Origin: Amycolatopsis sp. CA-126428
GTDB lineage: Bacteria; Actinomycetota; Actinomycetes; Mycobacteriales; Pseudonocardiaceae
DNA length: 64,000 nucleotides
NCBI RefSeq assembly: GCF_002904335.1
Contig: NZ_PPHF01000165.1
Location: 186,001 to 250,000, forward strand
Reading direction: 5' to 3'
This document shows positions 16,712 to 23,935 of this stretch, piece after piece. Positions within the stretch are counted from its first letter, which is position 1. The number at the start of each line of letters is the position of its first letter. The notes under the pieces are model-generated. The model was not told where the DNA came from, made no database searches, and worked only from the letters and a program-made list of their open reading frames with translations. The translations under genes were made by a program, and so were the position numbers.

Positions 16712-17488
16712 ATGCCGAAAGTGAACCTCGGAGACGCCGTCGTCCACTACGACCGGACCGGCGACGGCCCCGCGCTGCTCCTGCTGCACGGCACCGCCGC
16801 ATCCCGCGAACAGTGGGCGCCGCTGACCGCGCAGGCGGCCGGCTTCACCGTCCTGGCCCCCGACTTCCCCGGGTCCGGCCTGACCACCGACGACGGCGGC
16901 CCGATCACCGTCGAAGCCCTCGCCGCCCAAGCCGTGGCCGTCCTGGACCACGCGGGAATCGGCACCGCCCACGTCGTCGGGCACTCGCTCGGCGCCGTCG
17001 TGGCGGCCCACCTGGCCGGCACCCGCCCGGACCGGGTGCGCTCGGCGGTGCTGCACGCCGCCTGGCCGGCCACCGACGTCCGGCAGGACGCCGAGTTCCG
17101 CTACTGGCTGGACCTGCTCGAAACGGGGACCTTCGCGCGCATGCTCCCGCTGATGGCCTTCGGCCCGCGCTACTGGGAACAGGCCACCGCCGAGAGCAAC
17201 GAACAGCTCGTCAAAACCCTGGAAACGGCGATCCAGCCCGGCGCCGGCCGGCAGATCGAGACCGATCGCGCGGTCGACCTGCGACCGGTCCTCGGCCGGA
17301 TCACCGCGCCGGTGCTGGTGCTCGGCAGCACGCACGACCGGATCGTCACGGCGTACCAGCAGCGAGAGCTGGTGGCCGCGATCCCGGACGCACGCGCCGC
17401 CGAACTCGACGCGGGACACGGCGCCCCGGCCGAGCTGCCGGCCGAGTTCGCCCGGATCGTCCTGGACTTCGTCAGCGCAACGCCTTGA
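16712..17488 (+). CDS. Alpha/beta hydrolase (second of a pair)
   Basis: 258 aa, preceded by AAGGGG as a ribosome binding site. Nucleophile S92 in GHSLGA, acid in LGSTHDRIV and base in LDAGHGAPAELP; the oxyanion region is LLLLHGTAASREQW. It resembles its upstream neighbour in the N-terminal 60 residues, which suggests an old tandem duplication. Its 3' end overlaps the convergent SGNH hydrolase gene by 17 bp. Confidence 0.88.
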   Translation: MPKVNLGDAVVHYDRTGDGPALLLLHGTAASREQWAPLTAQAAGFTVLAPDFPGSGLTTDDGGPITVEALAAQAVAVLDHAGIGTAHVVGHSLGAVVAAHLAGTRPDRVRSAVLHAAWPATDVRQDAEFRYWLDLLETGTFARMLPLMAFGPRYWEQATAESNEQLVKTLETAIQPGAGRQIETDRAVDLRPVLGRITAPVLVLGSTHDRIVTAYQQRELVAAIPDARAAELDAGHGAPAELPAEFARIVLDFVSATP

Positions 17489-18341
17489 GCACCACCGCGG
17501 CCACCCCGGCCATCCCGGCCCGCAGCGGGTGGTAGGCGGCCGCGGCGAAGAAGTTCTGGTCCTTGCCGTTGATCCACGCCGAGCCGCCGCGCGCGCAGGC
17601 GTCGTGGCCGCTCGACGGGCCGAAGGTGTCGACGTACTCGGCGGCGCTGTTCAGGGCCGCGTCCGAAAGGGCGGCGTTGAGGTCGCTCTCGACGCGGTTC
17701 AGCCAGGCGTAGTCGCCGTCCGCGAACGGGAGGGTGTCCGGGCAGGAGCCGCTCTCCGGCGCGATCCGCGGGTAGCCCACGACGACCACCCGCGCCCCGG
17801 GCGAGCGCTGGTGGATCGTGGCCAGGACGGCCTGGATCCGCGGCTGGACGGCGGTGATGGCCATCTGCACGGTTTCGACGCCGTTGACCGTGAAGTGCTG
17901 CTCGCAGGGGTTGCCGGCCGGGGCGCTCGCGCGCAGCCCCGGGCACGTCGCGATCAGCCGGCCGATCAGGTCGAAGTCGTTGCCGCCGATACCGAGGGTG
18001 ACCAGGTCGGTGTCGAGGCGCAGGGCATCCAGCTGCGGGGGGTTCGTGGCGTTGAACGCCACCTGCTGCGGCGCGGTCATCGAGCCCGTGTCGGCGCCGG
18101 AGCAGCTCACGTCGGTGAACACGGCGGGGTGCAGCGCGGCCGCCACGACCGACGGGTAGTTCGCCGTCGACCGGCCGCAGCCGAGCGGGTCGGAGCGCTG
18201 GAGCGGGATGAACGGCCCGGAGGTGTAGGAGTCGCCGAGGGCGACGTAGTGGTGGATGCCCTCGGCCGAGGCGGCGGCCGCGGTAGCGGTGAGCAGGATG
18301 GCTGCCGAGGAGGCGGCGACGAGCAGCCGGGTGGTGCGCAT
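17472..18341 (-). CDS. Secreted SGNH/GDSL hydrolase (lipase-like)
   Basis: 289 aa from the ATG at 18341. A Sec signal peptide (TTRLLVAASSAAILLTATAA) ends at ASA near residue 26. Block I is GDSYTSG with nucleophile S38; the GGND block and the C-terminal H271 in AYHPLR complete the SGNH pattern. Six cysteines suggest three disulfides, as in the extracellular Streptomyces lipases of this family. It probably hydrolyses lipid or ester substrates outside the cell. Confidence 0.9.
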   Translation of the reverse strand: MRTTRLLVAASSAAILLTATAAAASAEGIHHYVALGDSYTSGPFIPLQRSDPLGCGRSTANYPSVVAAALHPAVFTDVSCSGADTGSMTAPQQVAFNATNPPQLDALRLDTDLVTLGIGGNDFDLIGRLIATCPGLRASAPAGNPCEQHFTVNGVETVQMAITAVQPRIQAVLATIHQRSPGARVVVVGYPRIAPESGSCPDTLPFADGDYAWLNRVESDLNAALSDAALNSAAEYVDTFGPSSGHDACARGGSAWINGKDQNFFAAAAYHPLRAGMAGVAAVVLKALR

Positions 18342-18411
18342 GGAGACCCCGTTCTGTTCCGGAAACGCTCCTCCCACCTCTAGCGAGCGCCGGCCGGTTC
18401 GGGGCGCGGTT

Positions 18412-19047
18412 TCACCCCCCAGTCGGGTCACCCTCACCGTGCTCACGGTAAGTGATCAAGGTGCGCCAGAAGAGCAACGGCCGGACCGTGCTCCCGGGCA
18501 GCAGCCGGGCCGCCTCGCGGCGCAGCTCGGCCAGCGTCGGGTAGTCGTCGGCCACCGGGGCCGTCGGTCCTTCCTCGGCGCCGCCGTTCAGCCGGTCCCC
18601 GGCGTGGACGACCAGCCGCGCGAGCGCGTTGAGCGGAACCGCCGCGGCGGCGCGCGCCCAGTCCGCGGGCGTGCTCGGTTTCGCCAGGCCGAGCACCACG
18701 AGCACGCCGCCCGGCACCAGCGCGCGGCGCAGCTTGGTCACCGTCTCGAACGGCATGTGGTGCAGCGACGCCAGGCACGAGATGTAGTCGTAGTGGGCCT
18801 CGGGCAGGGCGTCGGTGGTGACGTCGGCCCGCCGGTAGACGATCTCGCCGGGCCCCGGCGACCCCAGCCCGGCCGCCGCTTCGACCATCGCCGCCGAGAC
18901 GTCGACCGCCTCCACCGCCATGCCCGTCGCGGCCAGCCGCCGGGCGAACCGGCCGGTGCCGCACCCGACGTCCAGCGCGATCCCCGGACCGGGCGGCAGG
19001 AGGTCCAGCAGCAGCGGGTGGTAGTGGTGGTTGTGGTTGAACGGCAT
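18412..19047 (-). CDS. Class I SAM-dependent methyltransferase
   Basis: 211 aa. Motif I is ALDVGCGTGRFARRLA, the acidic loop VEAVDVSAAMVEAA, and motif IV SCLASLHHMPFETVTKLRRALVPGG. The short histidine-rich start FNHNHHYHPLLLDLLPP is unusual for the family. The C-terminus is predicted to form a lid over the substrate site. Single gene between the SGNH hydrolase and folC; the methyl acceptor is unknown. Confidence 0.85.
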   Translation of the reverse strand: MPFNHNHHYHPLLLDLLPPGPGIALDVGCGTGRFARRLAATGMAVEAVDVSAAMVEAAAGLGSPGPGEIVYRRADVTTDALPEAHYDYISCLASLHHMPFETVTKLRRALVPGGVLVVLGLAKPSTPADWARAAAAVPLNALARLVVHAGDRLNGGAEEGPTAPVADDYPTLAELRREAARLLPGSTVRPLLFWRTLITYREHGEGDPTGG

Positions 19048-19121
19048 GCGTCGAGAGTGCCATCAAGCACCGACGTAGACTCGGATGGCAAGTGCGAAAA
19101 CCCCACGCCGGAGGAGATTCA

Positions 19122-20777
19122 GTGCCGCAGGATGAGACAGGTCGCAAGCCGGACCTGTCGGATCTGGACAGCTTCGCGGGCGTCGACGAACTGGGGACGT
19201 CGGGGTACGAGGAGTCCGACGACGACGACCCGGAACTGGACGTCCGCGACACCGCGTACGACGCCGGCGGCGGCTCGCGCGGCGGGATCGGCGGGGTCGG
19301 CCAGCTCGGGGACAACCTCGCCACCGGCCCGGTGCCCGACCTCAGCGTGCCCGAGGACGCCGAGCTGCACGAGCTGGACGACCAGGGTGAACCCGAGGTG
19401 TACGGCCACCCGGACGGCCCCGAGGCGCGGCGCGAGCTGATGGCCGTCGAGGCCGAGCTGAACCAGCGCTGGCCGGAGACGAAGATCGAGCCGTCGCTCA
19501 CCCGGATCTCGGCGCTGACGCAGCTGCTGGGCGAGCCGAACCGCGGCTACCCGGTGCTGCACGTGGCCGGCACGAACGGCAAGGGCTCCACGGCCCGGAT
19601 GATCGACGCCCTGCTGACCCGGATGGGCCTGCGCGTCGGCCGCTACACCAGCCCGCACCTGCAGCTGGTCACCGAGCGGATCGCGCTCGACGGCCGGCCG
19701 ATCTCCGCCGCGCGCTACGCCGAGCTGTGGAACGACATCGCGCCGTACGTGTCCATGGTGGACGGTGCCGCCGCGGACGGCGTCGCGATGAGCAAGTTCG
19801 AGATCCTCACCGGAATGGCGTTCGCCGCGTTCGCGGACGCCCCGGTGGAGGCCGCGGTGCTCGAAGCGGGCCTGGGCGGCGCCTGGGACGCGACGAACGT
19901 CGCGGACGCCGACGTCGCCGTCATCACCCCGATCGGTCTCGACCACGTCGAGTACCTCGGCCCGGACATCCTCGGCGCGGCGCGCGAAAAGGCGGGCATC
20001 ATCAAGCCCGGCTCGGTCGCGGTGATCGGCGAGCAGGACCCCGAGGTGCTGAAGGTGCTGCTGGAGCGCGCGGTCGAGGTCGACGCCGCGGTCGCCCGCG
20101 CGGGCAGCGAGTTCGGCGTGCTGGAGAAGGAGATCGCCGTCGGCGGGCAGCTGCTGAAGCTGCAGGGCCTCGGCGGCGTGTACGACGAGATCTTCCTCCC
20201 GCTGCACGGCGCCCACCAGGCCGCGAACGCCGCTCTGGCGCTGGCCGCGGTCGAGGCGTTCTTCGGCGCGGGCAAAGACAGGCAGCTGGTCGTCGAGGCG
20301 GTGCGCGAAGCGTTCGCCGAGGTCGAGACCCCGGGACGGCTCGAGCGCGTCCGGTCGGCCCCGACGGTCCTGCTCGACGCGGCCCACAACCCGCACGGCG
20401 CCCGGGCGCTGGCGACGACGGTGTCCGAGGAGTTCGCCTTCCGCCGCTTGGTCGCGGTGGTCGGCGTGATGGCCGAAAAGGACGCCCACGGCATCCTCGA
20501 CGCGCTGGAGCCGGTGGTGTCGGACATCGTCGTGACGCGCAACTCCTCGCCCCGCTCGATGCCGCTGGAGGAGCTGAACGAGCTGGCGATCTCGGTGTTC
20601 GGCGAAGACCGCGTCGTCGCCGAGACGGACCTGGAGACGGCGGTCGAGACGGCGATCGCGCTGGTGGAGACCAACGACGACCCCGAGGAGCCCCTGGCGG
20701 GCGGCGGCGTGCTGGTCACCGGCTCGGTGGTCACGGCGGGCGAGGCGCGCACGCTGTTCGGGAAGGAGCCGGCGTGA
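19122..20777 (+). CDS. folC: Folylpolyglutamate/dihydrofolate synthase with acidic N-terminal extension
   Basis: 551 aa from the GTG at 19122, preceded by GGAGGAG. Adds glutamate to folates (and to dihydropteroate, if bifunctional). The Mur-ligase fold shows P-loop HVAGTNGKGSTARM, YTSPHLQLVTERI, LEAGLGGAWDATN and LDAAHNPHGARA. Residues 1 to about 110 are an extra, very acidic, glycine-containing segment with no Mur-ligase similarity (ESDDDDPELDVRD). The enzyme body is then the usual ~440 aa. Its stop overlaps the DUF4233 start (GTGA). Confidence 0.96.
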   Translation: MPQDETGRKPDLSDLDSFAGVDELGTSGYEESDDDDPELDVRDTAYDAGGGSRGGIGGVGQLGDNLATGPVPDLSVPEDAELHELDDQGEPEVYGHPDGPEARRELMAVEAELNQRWPETKIEPSLTRISALTQLLGEPNRGYPVLHVAGTNGKGSTARMIDALLTRMGLRVGRYTSPHLQLVTERIALDGRPISAARYAELWNDIAPYVSMVDGAAADGVAMSKFEILTGMAFAAFADAPVEAAVLEAGLGGAWDATNVADADVAVITPIGLDHVEYLGPDILGAAREKAGIIKPGSVAVIGEQDPEVLKVLLERAVEVDAAVARAGSEFGVLEKEIAVGGQLLKLQGLGGVYDEIFLPLHGAHQAANAALALAAVEAFFGAGKDRQLVVEAVREAFAEVETPGRLERVRSAPTVLLDAAHNPHGARALATTVSEEFAFRRLVAVVGVMAEKDAHGILDALEPVVSDIVVTRNSSPRSMPLEELNELAISVFGEDRVVAETDLETAVETAIALVETNDDPEEPLAGGGVLVTGSVVTAGEARTLFGKEPA

Positions 20778-21163
20778 CGTCGGAAACTCCCAAGCCGAAG
20801 GACCCGATGAAGGGCTTCCGCGGCGTGATGTCCGGAACGCTGATCATGGAGGCGATCACGGTCGCCCTGGCGCTGCCGGTGGTGAACAAACTCGGCGGCG
20901 GGATCTCGACGGGCACCGGCTGGACGGTCATCGCCGTGGCCGTGGCCCTGATCGTGACGTGCGGGTTCGTCAAGCGCCCGTGGGCGGTGCCGCTGATCCT
21001 GGCGCTGCAGGTGGTGCTGATCGCGCTGGCGTTCTGGCTGCCGGCGATCGCGGTGCTGGGCGTGCTCTTCCTGGCGGTGTGGCTGTGGCTGCTGTGGCTG
21101 CGCCGGGACGTGGCCCGCCGGATGGCGGCCGGGACGTTGGCGAGTCAGCAGCCCCAGCCGTGA
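20774..21163 (+). CDS. DUF4233 membrane protein
   Basis: 129 aa from the GTG at 20774, overlapping the folC stop. Four hydrophobic helices are visible (TLIMEAITVALALPVV, WTVIAVAVALIVTC, WAVPLILALQVVLIALAFWLP, IAVLGVLFLAVWLWLLWL). A DUF4233 protein translationally coupled to folC is a standing feature of actinobacteria and in mycobacteria is followed by ndk. Here ndk is 7 kb further on. Function unknown. Confidence 0.9.
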   Translation: MTSETPKPKDPMKGFRGVMSGTLIMEAITVALALPVVNKLGGGISTGTGWTVIAVAVALIVTCGFVKRPWAVPLILALQVVLIALAFWLPAIAVLGVLFLAVWLWLLWLRRDVARRMAAGTLASQQPQP

Positions 21164-21164
21164 C

Positions 21165-21476
21165 TCACTCGTGCGGCGCCGCCTGGCAGGCCCGCACCTC
21201 GGTGGTGAGCGCGTCGAGGGCGTCGAGGGCGTCGGTGGGTACGTCGAGGCGGTAGATCCGGTGCGGGCCCGCCCGGCTGACGGCCAGCAGGCGGGCGTCG
21301 AGCAGGATGCGCAGGTGCCGGGACACCGTGGACTGCGGCAGCCCGAGCGCCGCCTGTACCTCGCCGACCGTGGCTGATCCGCCGCGGTCGATGAAGACTC
21401 CGACTATCCGGACCCGGGTCGCTTCGCCGAGCGCCCGCAGCACGGGCAGGGCCGTGGTGAGTGCGCCCTGGATCAT
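21165..21476 (-). CDS. ArsR-family winged-helix regulator
   Basis: 103 aa. The ArsR fold is clear: LRALGEATRVRIVGVF, then VGEVQAALGLPQSTVSRHLRIL as the recognition helix and LLAVSRAGPHRIYRL as the wing. The usual CxC metal motif (ELCVCDL) is absent, so it is unlikely to sense arsenic or cadmium. The ATG overlaps the stop of the upstream ketopantoate-reductase-like gene (ATGA), so both are made from one mRNA. It ends two bases from DUF4233, convergent. Confidence 0.9.
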   Translation of the reverse strand: MIQGALTTALPVLRALGEATRVRIVGVFIDRGGSATVGEVQAALGLPQSTVSRHLRILLDARLLAVSRAGPHRIYRLDVPTDALDALDALTTEVRACQAAPHE

Positions 21477-22330
21477 GCGCTCACCCCCGCCAGCAGCTCT
21501 TCGAGCTCACCGGTCGGGAGGCCGTGGCGCCGGCCGAGGTCCACCCAGTCCCGCAGCATCCTTGCCGTCTGCGGGCCGTGCCCGCCGAAGTGGTCGCGGA
21601 GGTAGTGCGGCACGTCGAACGGCGCCAGCCGGGGCAGCACCGCCAGTGCCGCACCCACGGCCTGCGGGCGGACCGGGCGCGGGCTCGGGCCGCCGAAGCC
21701 GGCCGCGACCGCGTGCCGCGCCTGGGTCGCGGCGGCGGCGAGCTGCCGGGACGAGCGGCGGGCGGCCGCGAGGTCGAAGCCCGTGGCGTGCAACCCGGCC
21801 ACGACGGGCATCATCGTCGCCGCGGACACCAGCGGAGCCGCGAGCGAGGCCGTCCGCGACCACCGCGGGCGGGCGAACACCGACCGCAGTGACGCCGACG
21901 CGGGACCGGCGATCGTGAACCGGGCCCGCGCCGGCGGCCACCACCACGTCGGATTCGCACCGGCGGCGAAGAACTCGGGAACGACCAGGGCCCACGGCCG
22001 GTCGCCCGCCAGTTCGCGAAGCAGTTCCACTTCCGACGGCACCTGCGTGACCGCCGCGACGATCGCCGCCGGCCCGAGCAGCTCGGCGACGCCGGGCGAG
22101 GCGGGCGAGGCCGTGCTGATCACCACATCCCAGCCCGGTGCCGGCTCGCCGGCCGGCACCAGGTCGACTCTCCGCCGCGCGACCGGACGGGCGCTACGCA
22201 GCCGGCGGGTCCCGACGAGCCGGGATTCCGCCGTCCGCTCGCGCACCGCGAACCCGACCCGGTGCCCCTCGGCCGCCGACGTCGCCAGTACCCGGGCCAC
22301 CGGGCCCTGTCCCACCACCAGAACACGCAC
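21473..22330 (-). CDS. Ketopantoate-reductase-like NAD(P)-binding protein
   Basis: 285 aa from the GTG at 22330. The Rossmann start VLVVGQGPVARVLATSAAEGH fits the ApbA/PanE N-terminal domain. The C-terminal half is helical and lacks a clear ketopantoate reductase C-domain pattern, so a different reductase is likely. Leads a two-gene operon with the ArsR regulator. The leader is very short and contains two ATATCCG copies. Confidence 0.65.
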   Translation of the reverse strand: MRVLVVGQGPVARVLATSAAEGHRVGFAVRERTAESRLVGTRRLRSARPVARRRVDLVPAGEPAPGWDVVISTASPASPGVAELLGPAAIVAAVTQVPSEVELLRELAGDRPWALVVPEFFAAGANPTWWWPPARARFTIAGPASASLRSVFARPRWSRTASLAAPLVSAATMMPVVAGLHATGFDLAAARRSSRQLAAAATQARHAVAAGFGGPSPRPVRPQAVGAALAVLPRLAPFDVPHYLRDHFGGHGPQTARMLRDWVDLGRRHGLPTGELEELLAGVSA

Positions 22331-22340
22331 GCCCGCACCA

Positions 22341-22358
22341 TATCCGCATATCCGGATG
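22341..22358. promoter_or_regulatory. Tandem ATATCCG motif upstream of the reductase/ArsR operon
   Basis: ATATCCG occurs at 22341-22347 and 22349-22355, the second merging into the palindrome ATCCGGAT. It lies 11-28 bp before the GTG start at 22330, where a promoter must be. A plausible ArsR binding site, by position only. Confidence 0.4.
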
Positions 22359-22363
22359 TAGTG

Positions 22364-23257
22364 CTAGAGGTAGTCGCCGTGCTGGATGTCGTCGAGCAGG
22401 TCGGGCCCGGTGGGCGACCAGCCGAGCAGCTCCCGCGTGAAGGCGCTGGAGACGGGCGCGTCGAAGCCGTAGACCGTGGCCATGAACGGGCTCGCGTAGT
22501 GGCCGGCTGCCTCGTCCGGAGTCAGGGAAACCACGGGCAGGTCCAGGCCGCGCCCGATCGTCTCGGCGATGCTCCGGAACGGGACGTTTTCCGCGGCTCC
22601 GTGCAGCACGCTGCCGGCCGGAGCCGCTTCCAGGGCCAGCCGGAACAGGGCCGCCGAGTCGAGCCGGTGCACCGCGGGCCACCGGTTGGCGCCGTCGCCG
22701 ACGTAAGCGGACTTCCCGGTCTTGCGGGCGGTGCCGACGAGCATCCCGAGGAAGCCGTAGTCCCCGGGGCCGTGGACGCTGGGCGCGAGCCGGACGACGC
22801 TCGCCCGCACGCCCTGCCCGGCGAAGTCCAGGCAGGCTCGCTCGCCGGCGATCCGGAACGCGGCGAGCCCGGCCGTGTCGGGCTCGTCCCGCTCGGTGCT
22901 TTCCCGGCCGGCGGGCATGACCAGCGTGCCGGACGTGCTCACGAACGGCTTGCCGGAGTGCGCGAGGACCCGGCCCAGCGTCTCGATCGCCGTCCGGTCG
23001 CGGCGCATCATGTCGCCGGGATCGCCGAAGTCGCCGCCGAAAGCCATGTGCAGGACACCGTCGGCGGCTTCGGCGCCCGCACGCAGGCTGTCGAGATCGT
23101 CGAGCGAGCCGGGGTGCGGGGTGGCGCCCAGCGACTCCAGCCGGGCGGCGGCGGCGTCCGAACGTGCGAGGCCGGTGACGGTGTGGCCGGCCGCGATCAG
23201 CTCGGCGACGACGGCGGGGCCGGTCAGGCCGGAACCGCCGGTGACGAAGACGTGCAT
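22364..23257 (-). CDS. NAD(P)-dependent epimerase/dehydratase-like reductase (atypical SDR)
   Basis: 297 aa. The cofactor motif is VFVTGGSGLTGPAVVAEL; RDRTAIETLGRVLAHSGKPFVSTSGTLVMP covers the middle strands. The classical YxxxK is not present in normal form (FRIAGERACLDFA), typical of atypical, NmrA-like or extended SDR proteins. It is divergent from a TetR gene, and twin 23-bp operators fill the gap, so it is probably the regulated target. Confidence 0.85.
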   Translation of the reverse strand: MHVFVTGGSGLTGPAVVAELIAAGHTVTGLARSDAAAARLESLGATPHPGSLDDLDSLRAGAEAADGVLHMAFGGDFGDPGDMMRRDRTAIETLGRVLAHSGKPFVSTSGTLVMPAGRESTERDEPDTAGLAAFRIAGERACLDFAGQGVRASVVRLAPSVHGPGDYGFLGMLVGTARKTGKSAYVGDGANRWPAVHRLDSAALFRLALEAAPAGSVLHGAAENVPFRSIAETIGRGLDLPVVSLTPDEAAGHYASPFMATVYGFDAPVSSAFTRELLGWSPTGPDLLDDIQHGDYL

Positions 23258-23270
23258 GGGGACTCTCCTG

Positions 23271-23328
23271 GTAGCGACAGTGACTGACGCTACCGACTGT
23301 ACCTCGTAGTGTCAGTCACTGGCGCTAC
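23271..23328. promoter_or_regulatory. Twin 23-bp TetR operators
   Basis: Two near-perfect palindromes of the form GTAGYG-N-CAGT-N-ACTG-N-CRCTAC lie at 23271-23293 and 23306-23328, centres 35 bp apart. They sit between the epimerase gene (start 23257) and the TetR gene (start 23344) and overlap both likely promoters. Same consensus in both copies: strong evidence for a real binding site. Confidence 0.85.
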
Positions 23329-23331
23329 CGG

Positions 23332-23337
23332 TAGGCT
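23332..23337 (+). promoter_or_regulatory. Leaderless -10 of the TetR gene
   Basis: TAGGCT ends six bases before the GTG at 23344. No ribosome binding site is seen. The second operator ends four bases upstream, so a bound repressor would cover the -35 region. Confidence 0.5.
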
Positions 23338-23343
23338 GAGGGT

Positions 23344-23913
23344 GTGCCACGCAGCGGAGAAGAAGCGCGCCGCCGCCTCCAGCAGGCGGCCTTGGAGCTG
23401 TACGGAGAGCGGGGTTTCGACGGGACCACCACGGCCGGGATCGCCGCCAGGGCCGGCGTCACCGAGCGCACGTTCTTCCGCCACTTCCCGGACAAGCGCG
23501 AAGTGCTGTTCGACGGCGAAGCCGCCCTGCGCGCGGAGCTGACCCGCTCGGTGGCCGACGCGCCCGAGGGCCTGCCGCCGTTCGAAGTCCTGCTCCGCGC
23601 CTTCCGGAAGGCGGGCCGGATCCTGGCGGAGAACCGGCCGTTCGCCGAACCGCGGCTGGCGGTCATCGCCGCCACCCCGGCGCTGCGGGAGCGCGATCTG
23701 GCCAAGGCGGCGGCGATGGCCGATGCCCTGGCGGCGGCGCTGCGCGAGCGGGGGGTCGGCGACCGGCTCGCCGCGCTGGCCGCCCACGTCGGCTGGGTCA
23801 CCTTCCACCACGCGGCCGGGGCCTGGATCCGGGAATCCGCGCGCAGCTTGGACGAGCACCTCGACGAGGCCTTCGCCGATCTGCGCGCGCTGTCGGCGGA
23901 GACGAGCGGCTGA
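23344..23913 (+). CDS. TetR-family transcriptional regulator
   Basis: 189 aa from a GTG. The helix-turn-helix reads LELYGERGFDGTTTAGIAARAGVTERTFFRHFPDKREVLF, here the usual TetR residues 20-58. The C-terminal domain is the helical acyl/ligand type. It probably represses the divergent epimerase gene and itself through the twin operators. Inducer unknown. Confidence 0.93.
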   Translation: MPRSGEEARRRLQQAALELYGERGFDGTTTAGIAARAGVTERTFFRHFPDKREVLFDGEAALRAELTRSVADAPEGLPPFEVLLRAFRKAGRILAENRPFAEPRLAVIAATPALRERDLAKAAAMADALAAALRERGVGDRLAALAAHVGWVTFHHAAGAWIRESARSLDEHLDEAFADLRALSAETSG

Positions 23914-23935
23914 GCGCCCGCCTCCGCCGAGGCCG

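Noticed and set aside
21165..21476. Arsenic- or cadmium-sensing ArsR
   Set aside because: The cysteine metal-binding motif is absent.
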